This document shows, in pieces, positions 43,443 through 52,397 of a stretch of 64,000 bases of DNA; within the stretch, counting starts at the first letter, position 1, and each line of letters opens with the position of its first letter. The position numbers and the translations under genes were made by a program. The notes under the pieces are model-generated. The model saw only the letters and a list, made by a program, of their open reading frames with translations. It was not told the origin of the DNA and did no database searches. This DNA is from Nitrososphaerota archaeon (GTDB taxonomy: Archaea > Thermoproteota > Nitrososphaeria > Nitrososphaerales > Nitrosopumilaceae), in contig JAGWFS010000004.1 of assembly GCA_028867785.1 (NCBI GenBank), positions 1 to 64,000 of the forward strand, given 5' to 3'.

Positions 43443-44999
43443 TCATTTGTATGGAATGAATTTAACTCCAATTCCACTAGTTCCTGTTATTTGAAAATCA
43501 TGACCTATTCCACAGAAGAACCCTTGATCAAGCCATGGAAAGTCTCCTCGGACAAAATTAGAACCGTTGTCATATCCTATTGCAAGCTGCATTCCAGGAC
43601 AAGAGATTAACATTCTGTAAAATCCAGCCTTTGGTCCAGAGTTTATCGTATACACAACAGTGTTGTTTCCATGTGGGACTGTATATGGCACAGGAGTGAC
43701 TATTGTCCCTTCTGCCTTCTTACTGTAATCCCTGGCTTCAAGAATATCAAATCCCGCCTGGAAGGGGTCGTTTGGATTTGAATATTTGACGCAAAGTTTT
43801 CCCGTGTAATTTGCAGGCATGTAAAAAACTGGAATTCCCGTATTTGACTGTGGAAAAGGAGTATCACATGGTGTTGTTAGCATAACAAATGAACTTTGAC
43901 CCTCAGTGCTTACAAGCAGCCTTGTCTTTCCGTGATAGACCTCAAGGCCTGCTTGTGGGTGAGTGTGATTTGAGAGGTCTATCTGCGTATAGTTTTCTGC
44001 ACATGGTGACCCTGGAATCTGCACACGAAGCGATTCATATTTTCCATCTGGGAACTTGACTTCAGAGCCAATGCTCGTTACACCGCAAGAGCCAGGAGGC
44101 CCGCCTGAAAACACTCCGGGAAATATGGTAAACTCTAGACCATGAAATTTTATTGGTATTGCCCCAGTACCATGATAAGTTACTGTCGAATCATTCAATG
44201 TAGTATAATAGAAGGTCTGGTTTCCAATTACCGTTGCCTCCAAGTCGCTTGAAAATGATGGAGTGACGATGCGAAAAGCCCTCTTCGAGGGGACTATCCC
44301 AGGATCTGCCCATCCTCTCTCAACAAGCTTCTGGGCCGTATCAGTTTTTACACATGCAGCCGACTTGTCTTCTATTCTTATCACATGTACAAAGCCTTCC
44401 CTGCACTCCACATCCAGCGTGTAGATCCCAAGCTTGAGCTGGTCCAAAGGCGCAGGCAGGATTCCATAGTACAAAATGTCAGCAGTATATTGGTCTGTTG
44501 AATTGGCAGGACTTGCCACGAGTTCATAAGAGCCAGAGGTTTGAAATGTGTCGGGCATCTTAAAAGAATAGTAAAATGTCCCCTGCTGCCCTGCCTGAAA
44601 GTCATCGCAACACCAGTGTTGCCCAGTACGTGGGTTGTCAATTGAAAGGACGAGGCGTTCTCCAAACTTTTGCATCAGGTACTCGTCCTCGGTTCCCGAG
44701 ATTGCTATCCAGTCTCCTTGTTGGTATATCTTGGAGCTTGGCGTGATCTGCATATCCATTACAGGCGGCGGACCGGTGGGCATTATTTTTCCAGTGACAT
44801 TGACTCCCTTCTCATAATGAATGGTGAGTTTGGTCCCGTTTTCAGTTGTCTGCAAGGGTGTCACCCACCCGCCATCTGTGGTCCGGATTGCATTTTGGGG
44901 AATTGAATTTGTTGATTCGGTCTGGTTTTGTCCTGATACAAAATTAAGCGGCAAGAGAACTATCAGAATTGCAAGGATTGCAAGGTAGATGCTTTTCAT
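43443..44999 (-). CDS. secreted multi-module protein with RGW module (array gene 8)
   Basis: An exported protein of 518 residues from ATG 44999, giving the signal peptide MKSIYLAILAILIVLL. An MG2-like sandwich (ITPSSKIYQQGDWIAISG) is followed by the RGW module (about 190-240, APLDQLKLGI ... CREGF ... KLVERGW). The C-terminal region (about 260-518) is shared with the 36128 gene: NQTFYYTTL, RLLVSTEGQSSFV, CVKYSN, YTINSGPKAGFYRMLISC, GYDNGS. It is second in the operon headed by the CDC48 N-domain gene, starting 9 bases after that gene's stop. Function unknown. Confidence 0.84.
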   Translation of the reverse strand: MKSIYLAILAILIVLLPLNFVSGQNQTESTNSIPQNAIRTTDGGWVTPLQTTENGTKLTIHYEKGVNVTGKIMPTGPPPVMDMQITPSSKIYQQGDWIAISGTEDEYLMQKFGERLVLSIDNPRTGQHWCCDDFQAGQQGTFYYSFKMPDTFQTSGSYELVASPANSTDQYTADILYYGILPAPLDQLKLGIYTLDVECREGFVHVIRIEDKSAACVKTDTAQKLVERGWADPGIVPSKRAFRIVTPSFSSDLEATVIGNQTFYYTTLNDSTVTYHGTGAIPIKFHGLEFTIFPGVFSGGPPGSCGVTSIGSEVKFPDGKYESLRVQIPGSPCAENYTQIDLSNHTHPQAGLEVYHGKTRLLVSTEGQSSFVMLTTPCDTPFPQSNTGIPVFYMPANYTGKLCVKYSNPNDPFQAGFDILEARDYSKKAEGTIVTPVPYTVPHGNNTVVYTINSGPKAGFYRMLISCPGMQLAIGYDNGSNFVRGDFPWLDQGFFCGIGHDFQITGTSGIGVKFIPYK

Positions 45000-45008
45000 A
45001 TCCAAAAA

Positions 45009-45974
45009 TTACGTCATCCTTCTCCACTTCTCGAGCACTTCAAATTCCAAGTTGTTTATCAGGTCGGCAGAGTTTATCCCTGCAGATTCTGCAAGCTTCC
45101 TGTTTGCCTCCTTGACTATCTCTTCTGCCCCTTTTTTGTATCGTGATACAAGGTCCTGTATAGAAGAGTCCCTGCCAAGTCTTGCCTGGAATTGCCCCAC
45201 TCTTAAGAACCCGCCGTGGTGCAGGTGGATCTTGAGCATGAGGTACGTGTCTTCGCGGTCTTCCTTTCTTACTGCATGTTCCAGTACGAAGGAAATCTCT
45301 TTTCCATTGGAATAATACTTGAAGTCGCCTACGGCCCTCAAGGTTGTACCCTGGGTAGTTATGGAAAATACTGTATTTTGTGTCACAACTGAAACGGTGC
45401 CAGGTGAGATCTCTGTCACATTAAAAGTCAGCCTTCCTCCAAAGTATGGGACCATGATGTTGTCCCCTTTTGTCACAGGAATGTTTTCAAGCGCGTCTGA
45501 CAGGTACCTTTCATCAATTGGAGGGATGTTCTCAAGAGGCACAACGGTCACCTTTTCGGCCTGCTGCGCAACTATCCTTCTTACCGATACCGCATTCCCG
45601 ATTGCAATACCCGCATTATTTCGTATCAACCCGTCGATTCGTATTGTCCTGCCAGACGGGATGGATTTCATTTCATGCACAGGGATCCCCCTGCCTTCAT
45701 ATCTGAATGCCGTGTTGTGAATCTCTTTTTCCGTAATGCCTGTTCTGTGCCGCCCTTGCACGCCAAAACCAGGCTGTACCGGCTCTGCCTCCAGATCTTC
45801 TGGTGTAAGGCCCGGTACGCACCTTGCCGCAGTCGCTCTCCTCCCCTTGATCTCTATGATGTCCCCCTTTGACAGTCCAAGATCTTCCATCGCCTGCCTC
45901 TCAATTCGCGCAATACCGTGGCCGACGTCTCTTGTGTATGCCTCAAGCACCACAAGCATGTTATTTTCGCTCAT
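45009..45974 (-). CDS. orphan CDC48/VCP N-domain protein without ATPase domains (array gene 9)
   Basis: A cytosolic protein of 321 residues, the only array gene without a signal peptide. Residues 5-60 (VVLEAYTRDVGHGIARI ... LSKGDIIEIKGRR) and 107-215 (GRTIRIDGLIRNNAGIAIG ... PVTKGDNIMVPYFGGRL) match the two subdomains of the CDC48 N-terminal domain, with a 40-residue insertion between them. The D1 and D2 AAA modules are absent, and the C-terminal 100 residues form a new helical domain (KGAEEIVKEANRKLAES). It may act as an adaptor or competitor for the substrates of the cell's real CDC48. It is the first gene of a six-gene operon and is predicted leaderless. Confidence 0.85.
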   Translation of the reverse strand: MSENNMLVVLEAYTRDVGHGIARIERQAMEDLGLSKGDIIEIKGRRATAARCVPGLTPEDLEAEPVQPGFGVQGRHRTGITEKEIHNTAFRYEGRGIPVHEMKSIPSGRTIRIDGLIRNNAGIAIGNAVSVRRIVAQQAEKVTVVPLENIPPIDERYLSDALENIPVTKGDNIMVPYFGGRLTFNVTEISPGTVSVVTQNTVFSITTQGTTLRAVGDFKYYSNGKEISFVLEHAVRKEDREDTYLMLKIHLHHGGFLRVGQFQARLGRDSSIQDLVSRYKKGAEEIVKEANRKLAESAGINSADLINNLEFEVLEKWRRMT

Positions 45975-45999
45975 TTTTGATACGTACTGGACGGGTATG

Positions 46000-46030
46000 G
46001 TTTAAAAAAATTAGGCATATTTTCACAGTA
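46000..46030 (-). promoter_or_regulatory. array-type promoter 2
   Basis: On the minus strand: ACTGTGAAAATATGCC then TAATTTTTTTAAACC, centred about 29-31 bases before ATG 45974. The ACTGTGAAAATAT stretch is also in promoters 4 and 5. Confidence 0.65.
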
Positions 46031-46069
46031 TCATTCTTCGAAATCTAATACTATCCATGCCTCAGCGTA

Positions 46070-46107
46070 CAATGTTTTCTAGTCGACTGCAATACGGTGA
46101 TCTAAAT
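46070..46107 (-). promoter_or_regulatory. distal upstream block, copy A
   Basis: On the minus strand it begins ATTTAGATCACCGTATTGCA and continues GTCGACTAGAAAACATTG. It matches copies B (57060-57098) and C (57738-57776) at most positions, and lies about 57 bases upstream of the TATA box. It is a candidate activator site. Confidence 0.6.
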
Positions 46108-46155
46108 GCTAACGTGATTAGGTTATTCATATAGAAGCAAGTGATTTTTCATTTT

Positions 46156-47397
46156 CTAATGCCATCCCCTCTGCCTTAACACATGCAAAGTGTCAATCTT
46201 CACGCATGCCCCCGTTGAAAAGTCAGGTTTTATGGCAAGCATGTTATGTGGGAATGGCGTCCTGCACTGCCCGTTGAACTTCATTGCCTTGCTGAAGTTT
46301 TCCACAACGACAAAGCCTTGGTCTCTTGCTGTACGAAAACTGCCCGAATTTGTCATTATGCCGTTGGAGATTCCAAAACTTCCCGTCTTGTCAGGCGTGT
46401 AGGGAAACGAGAAAGTTTTCGGACTCTCTTTTCCTGTAAAGTTTTCTGATTTTGTGGTAGCGTTATTTCCCTCAATAATCGTATAAAACACACGTCCGTC
46501 AAAACCTGCGTCGCCAGTGCTTGCTGTAAAGTTGATGTTCACTCTGTCATGCAATCGTAGTACGGCCATGCCTGTTCTATTTTCAGAATAAAACGTGGGG
46601 TTGCTAACGTCAGAGGTGTTGACAGCTGGTTGACTTGGCGTGCCATTCCTGTTCGATACGGTTATGCAGCAAAACGAGCCGCCGCCAACCTGCTTTCCGT
46701 TTGCATCGTATGAATCAACGCTTATGCCATACCTTCCCGACATGGTGGGAACAAAGACAAAGCTTGACTGTGCAAAACCCCTGCACTGGTCTATGTGTAC
46801 CTGCCTATTTTTGGCAAGCGTGATATTTTGATTTGGGGTATGGATGGTAAAACTCATTTCAGCATCGAGAGGCTTTAGGTCAGGGGTATTGTGGACATAG
46901 CCCGTTATGTTGATTGGCCGGCCTGTAACCATGTCATCCCTTGTATTGTTTCCCTGCGTAATGGTAAAATCTCCGGGGGAATTGTTCAGGACAAGCAACT
47001 GTTCCCCGTTGCAGTCAGATCTTGTCCAGATTGAGTACGGCATGATGACAAGACTGACGTTTTTCTCCTCCAGGAAGAAGAGTGCCCTGTCTCCCACGTG
47101 ATAAATTCTTGAATATGGGTTGAAGTTCTTGCTTCCTGCCCCATATGCAATGATGGGCTGTGTTGTATCAGTGGAATTTGGTTTGAGGTACTCTTGTGGC
47201 TGTATGGTATATTCTGTTCTCGTGCCGTTTTGGATGTCAGTTGCCGAGGTTACATGCCCTACCACGATTATCACGCTTTCATTGAAGAGCTGTTCAGGTG
47301 GAGGGACTATCATAGGTGCGTATACCTGGGATTGGAAGATTGGCAATACCAGAAAGATGACCAGGATTGAAATAATTATAAAATTCAGGGTTTTCAT
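46156..47397 (-). CDS. secreted NTR-like protein ending in an RGW module (array gene 10)
   Basis: An exported protein of 413 residues from ATG 47397 (signal peptide MKTLNFIIISILVIF); ATG 47406 is an alternative that overlaps the upstream stop. The N-terminal NTR/OB-like domain (VIIVVGHVTSATDI ... YTIQPQEYLKPNS) is shared with the 36128 gene. One or two beta-sandwiches follow. The protein ends with a diverged half of the RGW module (FSTGACVKIDTLHVLRQRGWH). Here the module is terminal, showing it is a self-contained unit. It is the second gene of the two-gene 48977-46156 operon. Confidence 0.82.
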   Translation of the reverse strand: MKTLNFIIISILVIFLVLPIFQSQVYAPMIVPPPEQLFNESVIIVVGHVTSATDIQNGTRTEYTIQPQEYLKPNSTDTTQPIIAYGAGSKNFNPYSRIYHVGDRALFFLEEKNVSLVIMPYSIWTRSDCNGEQLLVLNNSPGDFTITQGNNTRDDMVTGRPINITGYVHNTPDLKPLDAEMSFTIHTPNQNITLAKNRQVHIDQCRGFAQSSFVFVPTMSGRYGISVDSYDANGKQVGGGSFCCITVSNRNGTPSQPAVNTSDVSNPTFYSENRTGMAVLRLHDRVNINFTASTGDAGFDGRVFYTIIEGNNATTKSENFTGKESPKTFSFPYTPDKTGSFGISNGIMTNSGSFRTARDQGFVVVENFSKAMKFNGQCRTPFPHNMLAIKPDFSTGACVKIDTLHVLRQRGWH

Positions 47398-47405
47398 TTT
47401 CGTCA

Positions 47406-48977
47406 TCAATGCAGTTTAACCTCAGCGTAGCTCATCCCCGATATCTCGACACCACTAAGCTGGTACAGTCCTGCTGGACAAGGCAGAGCTACGGAATTTA
47501 TGTACGTAAAGTCCGAAGCATTTACCTCATCGGCAGAATATCCCACTGCCAGCGGATAGCTGTTGCAGATGCCTTTTAGTACAGATGAATCATAAAAACC
47601 TGTAGCGTTTGACAGTGCTCTTATGATGTATGTTACCGTGAACTTTGAGCCAAGAGGCTGATTTGCAAGATCGACGGTTTCAGGTACGACTTTGATCTTA
47701 AATGAATGCGTATAGTCTTTTGCAGGAGTAACACTGGTTCCATAATTATTTTTTTCTTGGCGTACATTTCCTATATTTAGAGTAGAATTGAATCTAACCA
47801 AGCTTGAACAGTGCATTCCGTTACAGTCCTTGAAATTGGAAACGACTGTAAAAGTGAGTCTGGCGCAGGCAGTAGAGTTTGATTTCATCAGAAGGACTGG
47901 TGTGACTCTAAGGCTAGGTTGGTCATCTGGAGCCGGAGAGAACCGCCTGCAGCTATTTTCTAAACTCATCGCGGATGGGCCGATGGATGCAGTAAGATGC
48001 CCCCATCCCCTATCAGCCAAAATTTGTGCAGTTTCAGGTGTTACACATGCTGTTGCATTATTGTCTGACTTGGCCACAAGTTCATATCCTGCTTGGCATC
48101 TGCGGTTTTCAAAACCTGCTGTAGAATTAGGAACAGAAACATTTGGCAGTACAGTAAGCTCAGACAAGAGTGGTGGAGAAAGAGAGTTTGGGTTGTTGAT
48201 GCTCTGCCAGACAAAAATCTGTACGGTATAATCTCCTGCACTTGGTGGAGTCCATGAAACGCTTGGGCTAAATGTTTTAGAGGGAAGAAGCAACCCCGAT
48301 ACGGATGAAAGAGATACCACATTCTGGTGCTCGTCTGATATTTGAACAATATATGCAAATGTTTGGTTTCTGATAGTAATGTTGTCAAGCTTCGATCCAA
48401 TCTGAATCTGTCTATTGACGAGGATGGTTCTCTGCGGATTTCCTTCGTTGTCAGTTATATTGATTCCCGAGGCTGGAACTCTTTCAAGTGGGGGACAAAG
48501 CATACCAATGAAGGCGGTTGTTGTGACACCTTGGTTTTGTGTGCCAATTGACCAAGGATTTGAGCCTGCATATTTTGCAGTTATTGTGTCTCCGTCTCTC
48601 ACATGAATGAGATTTTGTGTCGACCACCCTTCAGTTATTGTGACAGTTCCTTTGAATATTCCAGAATTGACTTCTGTCTCGTAGGCGGTAATCTGGATTC
48701 CTTTCCTGTCTGAATCAGACCATACAAATACCGTCACCCTGTCTATTGAGGCGCTGTATTTGTTTGCGGCCGGGTCTGTGACAGTAATTGTCGCTATTTT
48801 TTGCTCTTCTCCCATGGTCTTGCCAGTCTCGTAAGAATAGCAGCTCATTTCCCTTGTTGCATAGCTTGCATGATCAAACCATATTGTGGGCGTGGTTTCA
48901 TTTTGGGCATATGCTTGATTTGACTGTAAAATGATTGCTAACAAAATTGTAATTGGTAAAATCCAAAAGAATTTCAT
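47406..48977 (-). CDS. secreted protein related to the SIR2 fusion's beta modules (array gene 11)
   Basis: An exported protein of 523 residues. I take ATG 48977; ATG 49001 lies inside the promoter region. Signal peptide FWILPITILLAIILQS. Residues about 30-285 (VDRVTVFVWSDSDRKGIQIT ... ETEVNSGIFKGTV ... TTAFIGMLCPPLERVPA ... WTPPSAGDYTVQIFVWQSINNPN) are homologous to the last part of the SIR2 fusion at 26356. The RGW module follows (about 300-345, CQAGYELVAKSDNNATACV). The C-terminal domain (YIIRALSNATGFYDSS) is related to the ends of 33257 and 36128. It heads a two-gene operon. Confidence 0.84.
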   Translation of the reverse strand: MKFFWILPITILLAIILQSNQAYAQNETTPTIWFDHASYATREMSCYSYETGKTMGEEQKIATITVTDPAANKYSASIDRVTVFVWSDSDRKGIQITAYETEVNSGIFKGTVTITEGWSTQNLIHVRDGDTITAKYAGSNPWSIGTQNQGVTTTAFIGMLCPPLERVPASGINITDNEGNPQRTILVNRQIQIGSKLDNITIRNQTFAYIVQISDEHQNVVSLSSVSGLLLPSKTFSPSVSWTPPSAGDYTVQIFVWQSINNPNSLSPPLLSELTVLPNVSVPNSTAGFENRRCQAGYELVAKSDNNATACVTPETAQILADRGWGHLTASIGPSAMSLENSCRRFSPAPDDQPSLRVTPVLLMKSNSTACARLTFTVVSNFKDCNGMHCSSLVRFNSTLNIGNVRQEKNNYGTSVTPAKDYTHSFKIKVVPETVDLANQPLGSKFTVTYIIRALSNATGFYDSSVLKGICNSYPLAVGYSADEVNASDFTYINSVALPCPAGLYQLSGVEISGMSYAEVKLH

Positions 48978-49001
48978 GTATACTAGGTGCGGGACAAGCA
49001 T

Positions 49002-49028
49002 GGCTTAAAAAATTGACGCATATTTTCC
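49002..49028 (-). promoter_or_regulatory. array-type promoter 3
   Basis: On the minus strand: GAAAATATGCGTC then AATTTTTTAAGCC, centred about 32 bases before ATG 48977. It is nearly identical to promoter 1. Confidence 0.65.
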
Positions 49029-49074
49029 AAGCAGTATTAATATCATAGAACAATATTACAATGACTTTATCAAG

Positions 49075-49329
49075 ATGCGATCTTTTTTTGCAAATGATAG
49101 GCAAATTCTAAATTCCTTGAAAACAAAGGAACGATGGATGAATCTTGCCATGCTGCAGCCAGTTTGGGAGATACTAACATGTAACACGTGTCCTCCTCCA
49201 CAACAGCCGATTTATGGAATGACATTCCCTGCACAGAATTGGCTGGAAGTTCATCCCTATGTTGGATGGGCGATTGTTGCAATAGTATCTGTAATGATTC
49301 CAATAATTGTGAAACGACTCAAAGAGTAA
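49075..49329 (+). CDS. small membrane protein opposite the array
   Basis: A protein of 84 residues from ATG 49075, with a TATA-like TATTAATAT (49035-49043) placed for a short leader. It has a polar N-terminus, a Cys-x-x-Cys pair followed by three Pro (CNTCPPP), and a C-terminal membrane helix (YVGWAIVAIVSVMIPIIVKR). It is the only + strand gene inside the 30 kb minus-strand array and uses the gap between two units. The translation reads naturally, with membrane helix and basic stop-transfer, so I take it as real. Function unknown. Confidence 0.55.
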   Translation: MRSFFANDRQILNSLKTKERWMNLAMLQPVWEILTCNTCPPPQQPIYGMTFPAQNWLEVHPYVGWAIVAIVSVMIPIIVKRLKE

Positions 49330-49401
49330 ATGAATCGAGTGTGAAAAGTGATAAAAATTCAAATGAAAAGATGATCGCAATTTTTGAAGGATGTAATGTT
49401 T

Positions 49402-50058
49402 TCATTTCTTGGAAGAGTTTTCAACTGTCAGAATAAACGCCTGTCCACCGTTGCATACGCCGGGTGCAAGCACCAACCAATGACTGTCAGCCTTTGCATC
49501 TGAATTTGTATAGATGGTTGCAGTTACAAGGGTCGAGCTCCAAGGCCAGAGCATCTCATACTTTGGTTCATAATGTACTCCCACACCGGGAAGTGTATTG
49601 GTATATGTCCACGTCTCTCTGCCGCCATTAGATGTCATATAATGTGAAAATGATGCATAGTTTGTCATGTTTGTGTGAGGAAATTTTATTGCATCAGACA
49701 AGGATAAGTCTGGATAGATTGTATATGTAATAGACCCGTTCTCTCCTGCCCTGAGCAGATAATTGTCTGCTTCATACCGCTTGTCAAAGCAAACGTCCTC
49801 AAACCCACTATTGTTACCCATTTTGGTATACGTATGAAAGAAAATAATTGGACACAAAAATCCTGACATTGGTCCGGGATCAGAGTTCTCGGTCTGTTCC
49901 TGTGTACAGGTGTGAGAGCTATTTTCCATTGACTTGTCCACTTCATATTCCTCTAATCCGACTGGCGAGCTATGAAAAAAAGTGTTAATGATTATCATCG
50001 TCACGGTTCCAACTACAACAATCACGCCGGTTATTATTACAAGATTCAACGTTTTCAA
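49402..50058 (-). CDS. secreted or anchored single-domain protein (array gene 12)
   Basis: A protein of 218 residues. I start at TTG 50058, which gives the array N-terminus (L)KTLNLVIITGVIVV, lies 2 bases after the upstream stop and has GGGAG just before it. The upstream in-frame ATG at 50154 would put 32 residues of shadow sequence in front. The single domain (RYEADNYLLRAGENGSITYTI split ... SHWLVLAPGVCNGGQAFIL) is homologous to domain 1 of the 34444 gene. It is the last gene of the 56966-49402 operon. It has four Cys, probably in disulfides. No RGW module. Confidence 0.78.
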   Translation of the reverse strand: MKTLNLVIITGVIVVVGTVTMIIINTFFHSSPVGLEEYEVDKSMENSSHTCTQEQTENSDPGPMSGFLCPIIFFHTYTKMGNNSGFEDVCFDKRYEADNYLLRAGENGSITYTIYPDLSLSDAIKFPHTNMTNYASFSHYMTSNGGRETWTYTNTLPGVGVHYEPKYEMLWPWSSTLVTATIYTNSDAKADSHWLVLAPGVCNGGQAFILTVENSSKK

Positions 50059-50060
50059 TT

Positions 50061-52394
50061 TTAATCTCCCTTGAAACGTCGGAACAGGAAAAACCCAGAT
50101 CCAATGACTGCAGAAACTACAACTCCTGTCAGCAGCCATCCGTTGTAAAACCAAGGCTGTACTGCCACAATTTCTAGGTGCGGTGCTATTCCGTCACTGT
50201 GTATAGGGTTTTGCCATTTGTCTATTTCTGAAATAAATTTGCCAGAAGAATCAATCTTTTCAATTCGGTTGTTGTCCGAATCTGCGACAAGGATGTGCCC
50301 AGAAGGATCAATTGCAATAGCACCCGGATGGTTGAACTGGCCCTTGCCTGAACCAAAGGAGCCAAACTCGGACACAAAATTTCCGAGCGGGTCAAACTTT
50401 TGTATCCTTGCCTGGTTGTTGCCTGCGACAAAGATGCCGCCCTTGTTGTCCAATGCAATCCCAGATGCATCGGGTGCATTATTTCCGCTCAACGTGGCCT
50501 TGAGTGGGATATTTGACACATAATCTCCCTTTGAATCAAATATTTCTATTCCCTGCAAGACATCCGTGACGTACACATGTCCGGATTTGTCCACTGCAAT
50601 ACGCCCGAGATCATCGAACTGCCCATGTCCTCTGCCCCTTGAGCCAAACTCTAGTATGAAATTGCCGTCAGAATCAAATTTTTGCACTCTGGCATTGCCG
50701 ACGTCCCCAACGTAAACATTTCCTGACTTGTCCACAGCTATGTCATATGGCCCGTGGAACTCACCCTTGCCAGTCCCATCCGAACCGAACTTGAGCAGGA
50801 ACTTTCCTGATGGATCAAATTTTTCTATACGGTTGTTTGTGGTGTCAGCAACGTAGATGTCGCCTGAGCCGTCGACTGCAACGCCTCTTGGTTCCATGAA
50901 CTGGCCATCTCCTTTACCTGAGGTACCAAACTGCATCATGTAGTTTCCCGAGGGGCCAAACTTTACTATCCTGTCGTCACTCGAGTCCGCAACGTAGATG
51001 TTTCCCTGGCTATCTGTCGTGACATCAAATGGAAATTGTAGGTATGTTCTTGCTTGTTTTTCTTGTGGTGTAGGCTGTGGACCGCACATGCCTGGTCCAC
51101 CAATACATATGGGTTTCATTATCTGCAGCTGAAGATTTGACACAAAGGTCTTGTCCCCTACATTTTCTTTGATTGCAATTTGGTGCAAACCAACCGGGGC
51201 ATTAGTTGTAATTGCCTTGATTGTAAAGTAATATGGCATGGAATCATTGAGAACAAATGAAGATTTTGGTATCTTCACTTCTATCCAAGGTGGCAGAGCG
51301 CTTGCGTTAGAATCATGAAGTCCGAGTACCGACAGGTTTACCGGCAGTGATTTTTCTGAGCTGTTCTCAGCGTCATATACGACTCCAAACGTGTTGAAGT
51401 TAGTGCCGTTTATGTTGTTGATTATCTGGCCATCAAGATCAATTGGTCCTGAAGAGTTTAGTACCGAGAGGCTATGCCCCTTTATCAGCGGAACATAGCT
51501 TAGGACTACGCTTTTGCCACCTGATAAAGCTTGGACCTTCATTGCCCTTGTGTCAGGCGGAGGGCCGCCGTATGGCTGTACAACACCGGCCACTATCATC
51601 TTTGCAGAAGAGCCGCTTGGACCTACTGCAAGTCGTGGTGGTGAAAACTTTACCCACCCTCCATATGGAATATCAAATGCATGCAAGGTGACGTTTGTTG
51701 CTTTTTGTGATGAGATTGTAATTGGAAATTCTGTATACGTTCCAAATCCTCCGCACGATCTGCCTCCATTGCCCATATCCATGCAAAAGGTGCCTGAATG
51801 CACATCCGGACTGCCGATATCCATTGAAACGGGAGTTGACACTGGCAATACTGTCAGATTAGACACTCCAAGTACTTGGCTTGAAGATATGATATGTTTC
51901 CATGAATCCTCGATGCTGTTTCCCTGAGGCACCTGTGCTGCGGTAAAATTCATCACTTGTATTGCCTGACCAGTTTTCAAGTCAACAATAAGACCACTTG
52001 CAATTATTTTGACAGTATACTTTCCTAGCGGTGCATTTGAATCTGCGTAAAGATACATTGTTACATTGAAAAGTTGCTGGTCTTTTGTTCTGTTTGAGAG
52101 CGAGTTGGTATCAAACCATGCGTGTATGTGATGAGGAATCTCATTCATCATGAAGTTAACAAGTGATGTCATCTCGTAACCCTTGTCAAGTTTTACTGTG
52201 ACTGGAACCTGCAGTGATTCGCCTTGTTTTATTTCAAGATCCAAGGGTCCTCCATTGGCTGAAAGAATTTGTATTGGAGGAACCGGTATTTGATCATAGT
52301 ATCTGGTGTCCGCATATGCGATTATGGAATTTGAATGAAAGATAACAAGGCATACTGCAGAGATTACAATTATTGCAAGATGTAGCGTTTTCAT
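50061..52394 (-). CDS. secreted NHL-repeat propeller protein with C-terminal anchor (array gene 13)
   Basis: An exported protein of 777 residues (MKTLHLAIIVISAVCLV). Residues about 45-440 form a beta-rich module shared with 52398 and 61214: LEIKQGESLQVPV, FCMDMGNGGRSC, GGWVKFSPPRLAVG, PPWIEVKIPKSSFVLN. From about 455 to 740 come six NHL repeats (GxIYVADSxxxRIxKFxPxG type), forming a six-blade propeller. It ends in a membrane helix (GWLLTGVVVSAVIGSGFFLF) and a basic tail, so the propeller is displayed on the outer face. NHL propellers bind proteins or ligands; the partner is unknown. It starts 3 bases after the upstream stop. Confidence 0.87.
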   Translation of the reverse strand: MKTLHLAIIVISAVCLVIFHSNSIIAYADTRYYDQIPVPPIQILSANGGPLDLEIKQGESLQVPVTVKLDKGYEMTSLVNFMMNEIPHHIHAWFDTNSLSNRTKDQQLFNVTMYLYADSNAPLGKYTVKIIASGLIVDLKTGQAIQVMNFTAAQVPQGNSIEDSWKHIISSSQVLGVSNLTVLPVSTPVSMDIGSPDVHSGTFCMDMGNGGRSCGGFGTYTEFPITISSQKATNVTLHAFDIPYGGWVKFSPPRLAVGPSGSSAKMIVAGVVQPYGGPPPDTRAMKVQALSGGKSVVLSYVPLIKGHSLSVLNSSGPIDLDGQIINNINGTNFNTFGVVYDAENSSEKSLPVNLSVLGLHDSNASALPPWIEVKIPKSSFVLNDSMPYYFTIKAITTNAPVGLHQIAIKENVGDKTFVSNLQLQIMKPICIGGPGMCGPQPTPQEKQARTYLQFPFDVTTDSQGNIYVADSSDDRIVKFGPSGNYMMQFGTSGKGDGQFMEPRGVAVDGSGDIYVADTTNNRIEKFDPSGKFLLKFGSDGTGKGEFHGPYDIAVDKSGNVYVGDVGNARVQKFDSDGNFILEFGSRGRGHGQFDDLGRIAVDKSGHVYVTDVLQGIEIFDSKGDYVSNIPLKATLSGNNAPDASGIALDNKGGIFVAGNNQARIQKFDPLGNFVSEFGSFGSGKGQFNHPGAIAIDPSGHILVADSDNNRIEKIDSSGKFISEIDKWQNPIHSDGIAPHLEIVAVQPWFYNGWLLTGVVVSAVIGSGFFLFRRFKGD

Positions 52395-52397
52395 TTC

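Noticed and set aside
50059-50154. N-terminal extension of the array gene at 49402
   Set aside because: It lies entirely inside the end of the NHL gene; TTG 50058 gives the array-type signal peptide.
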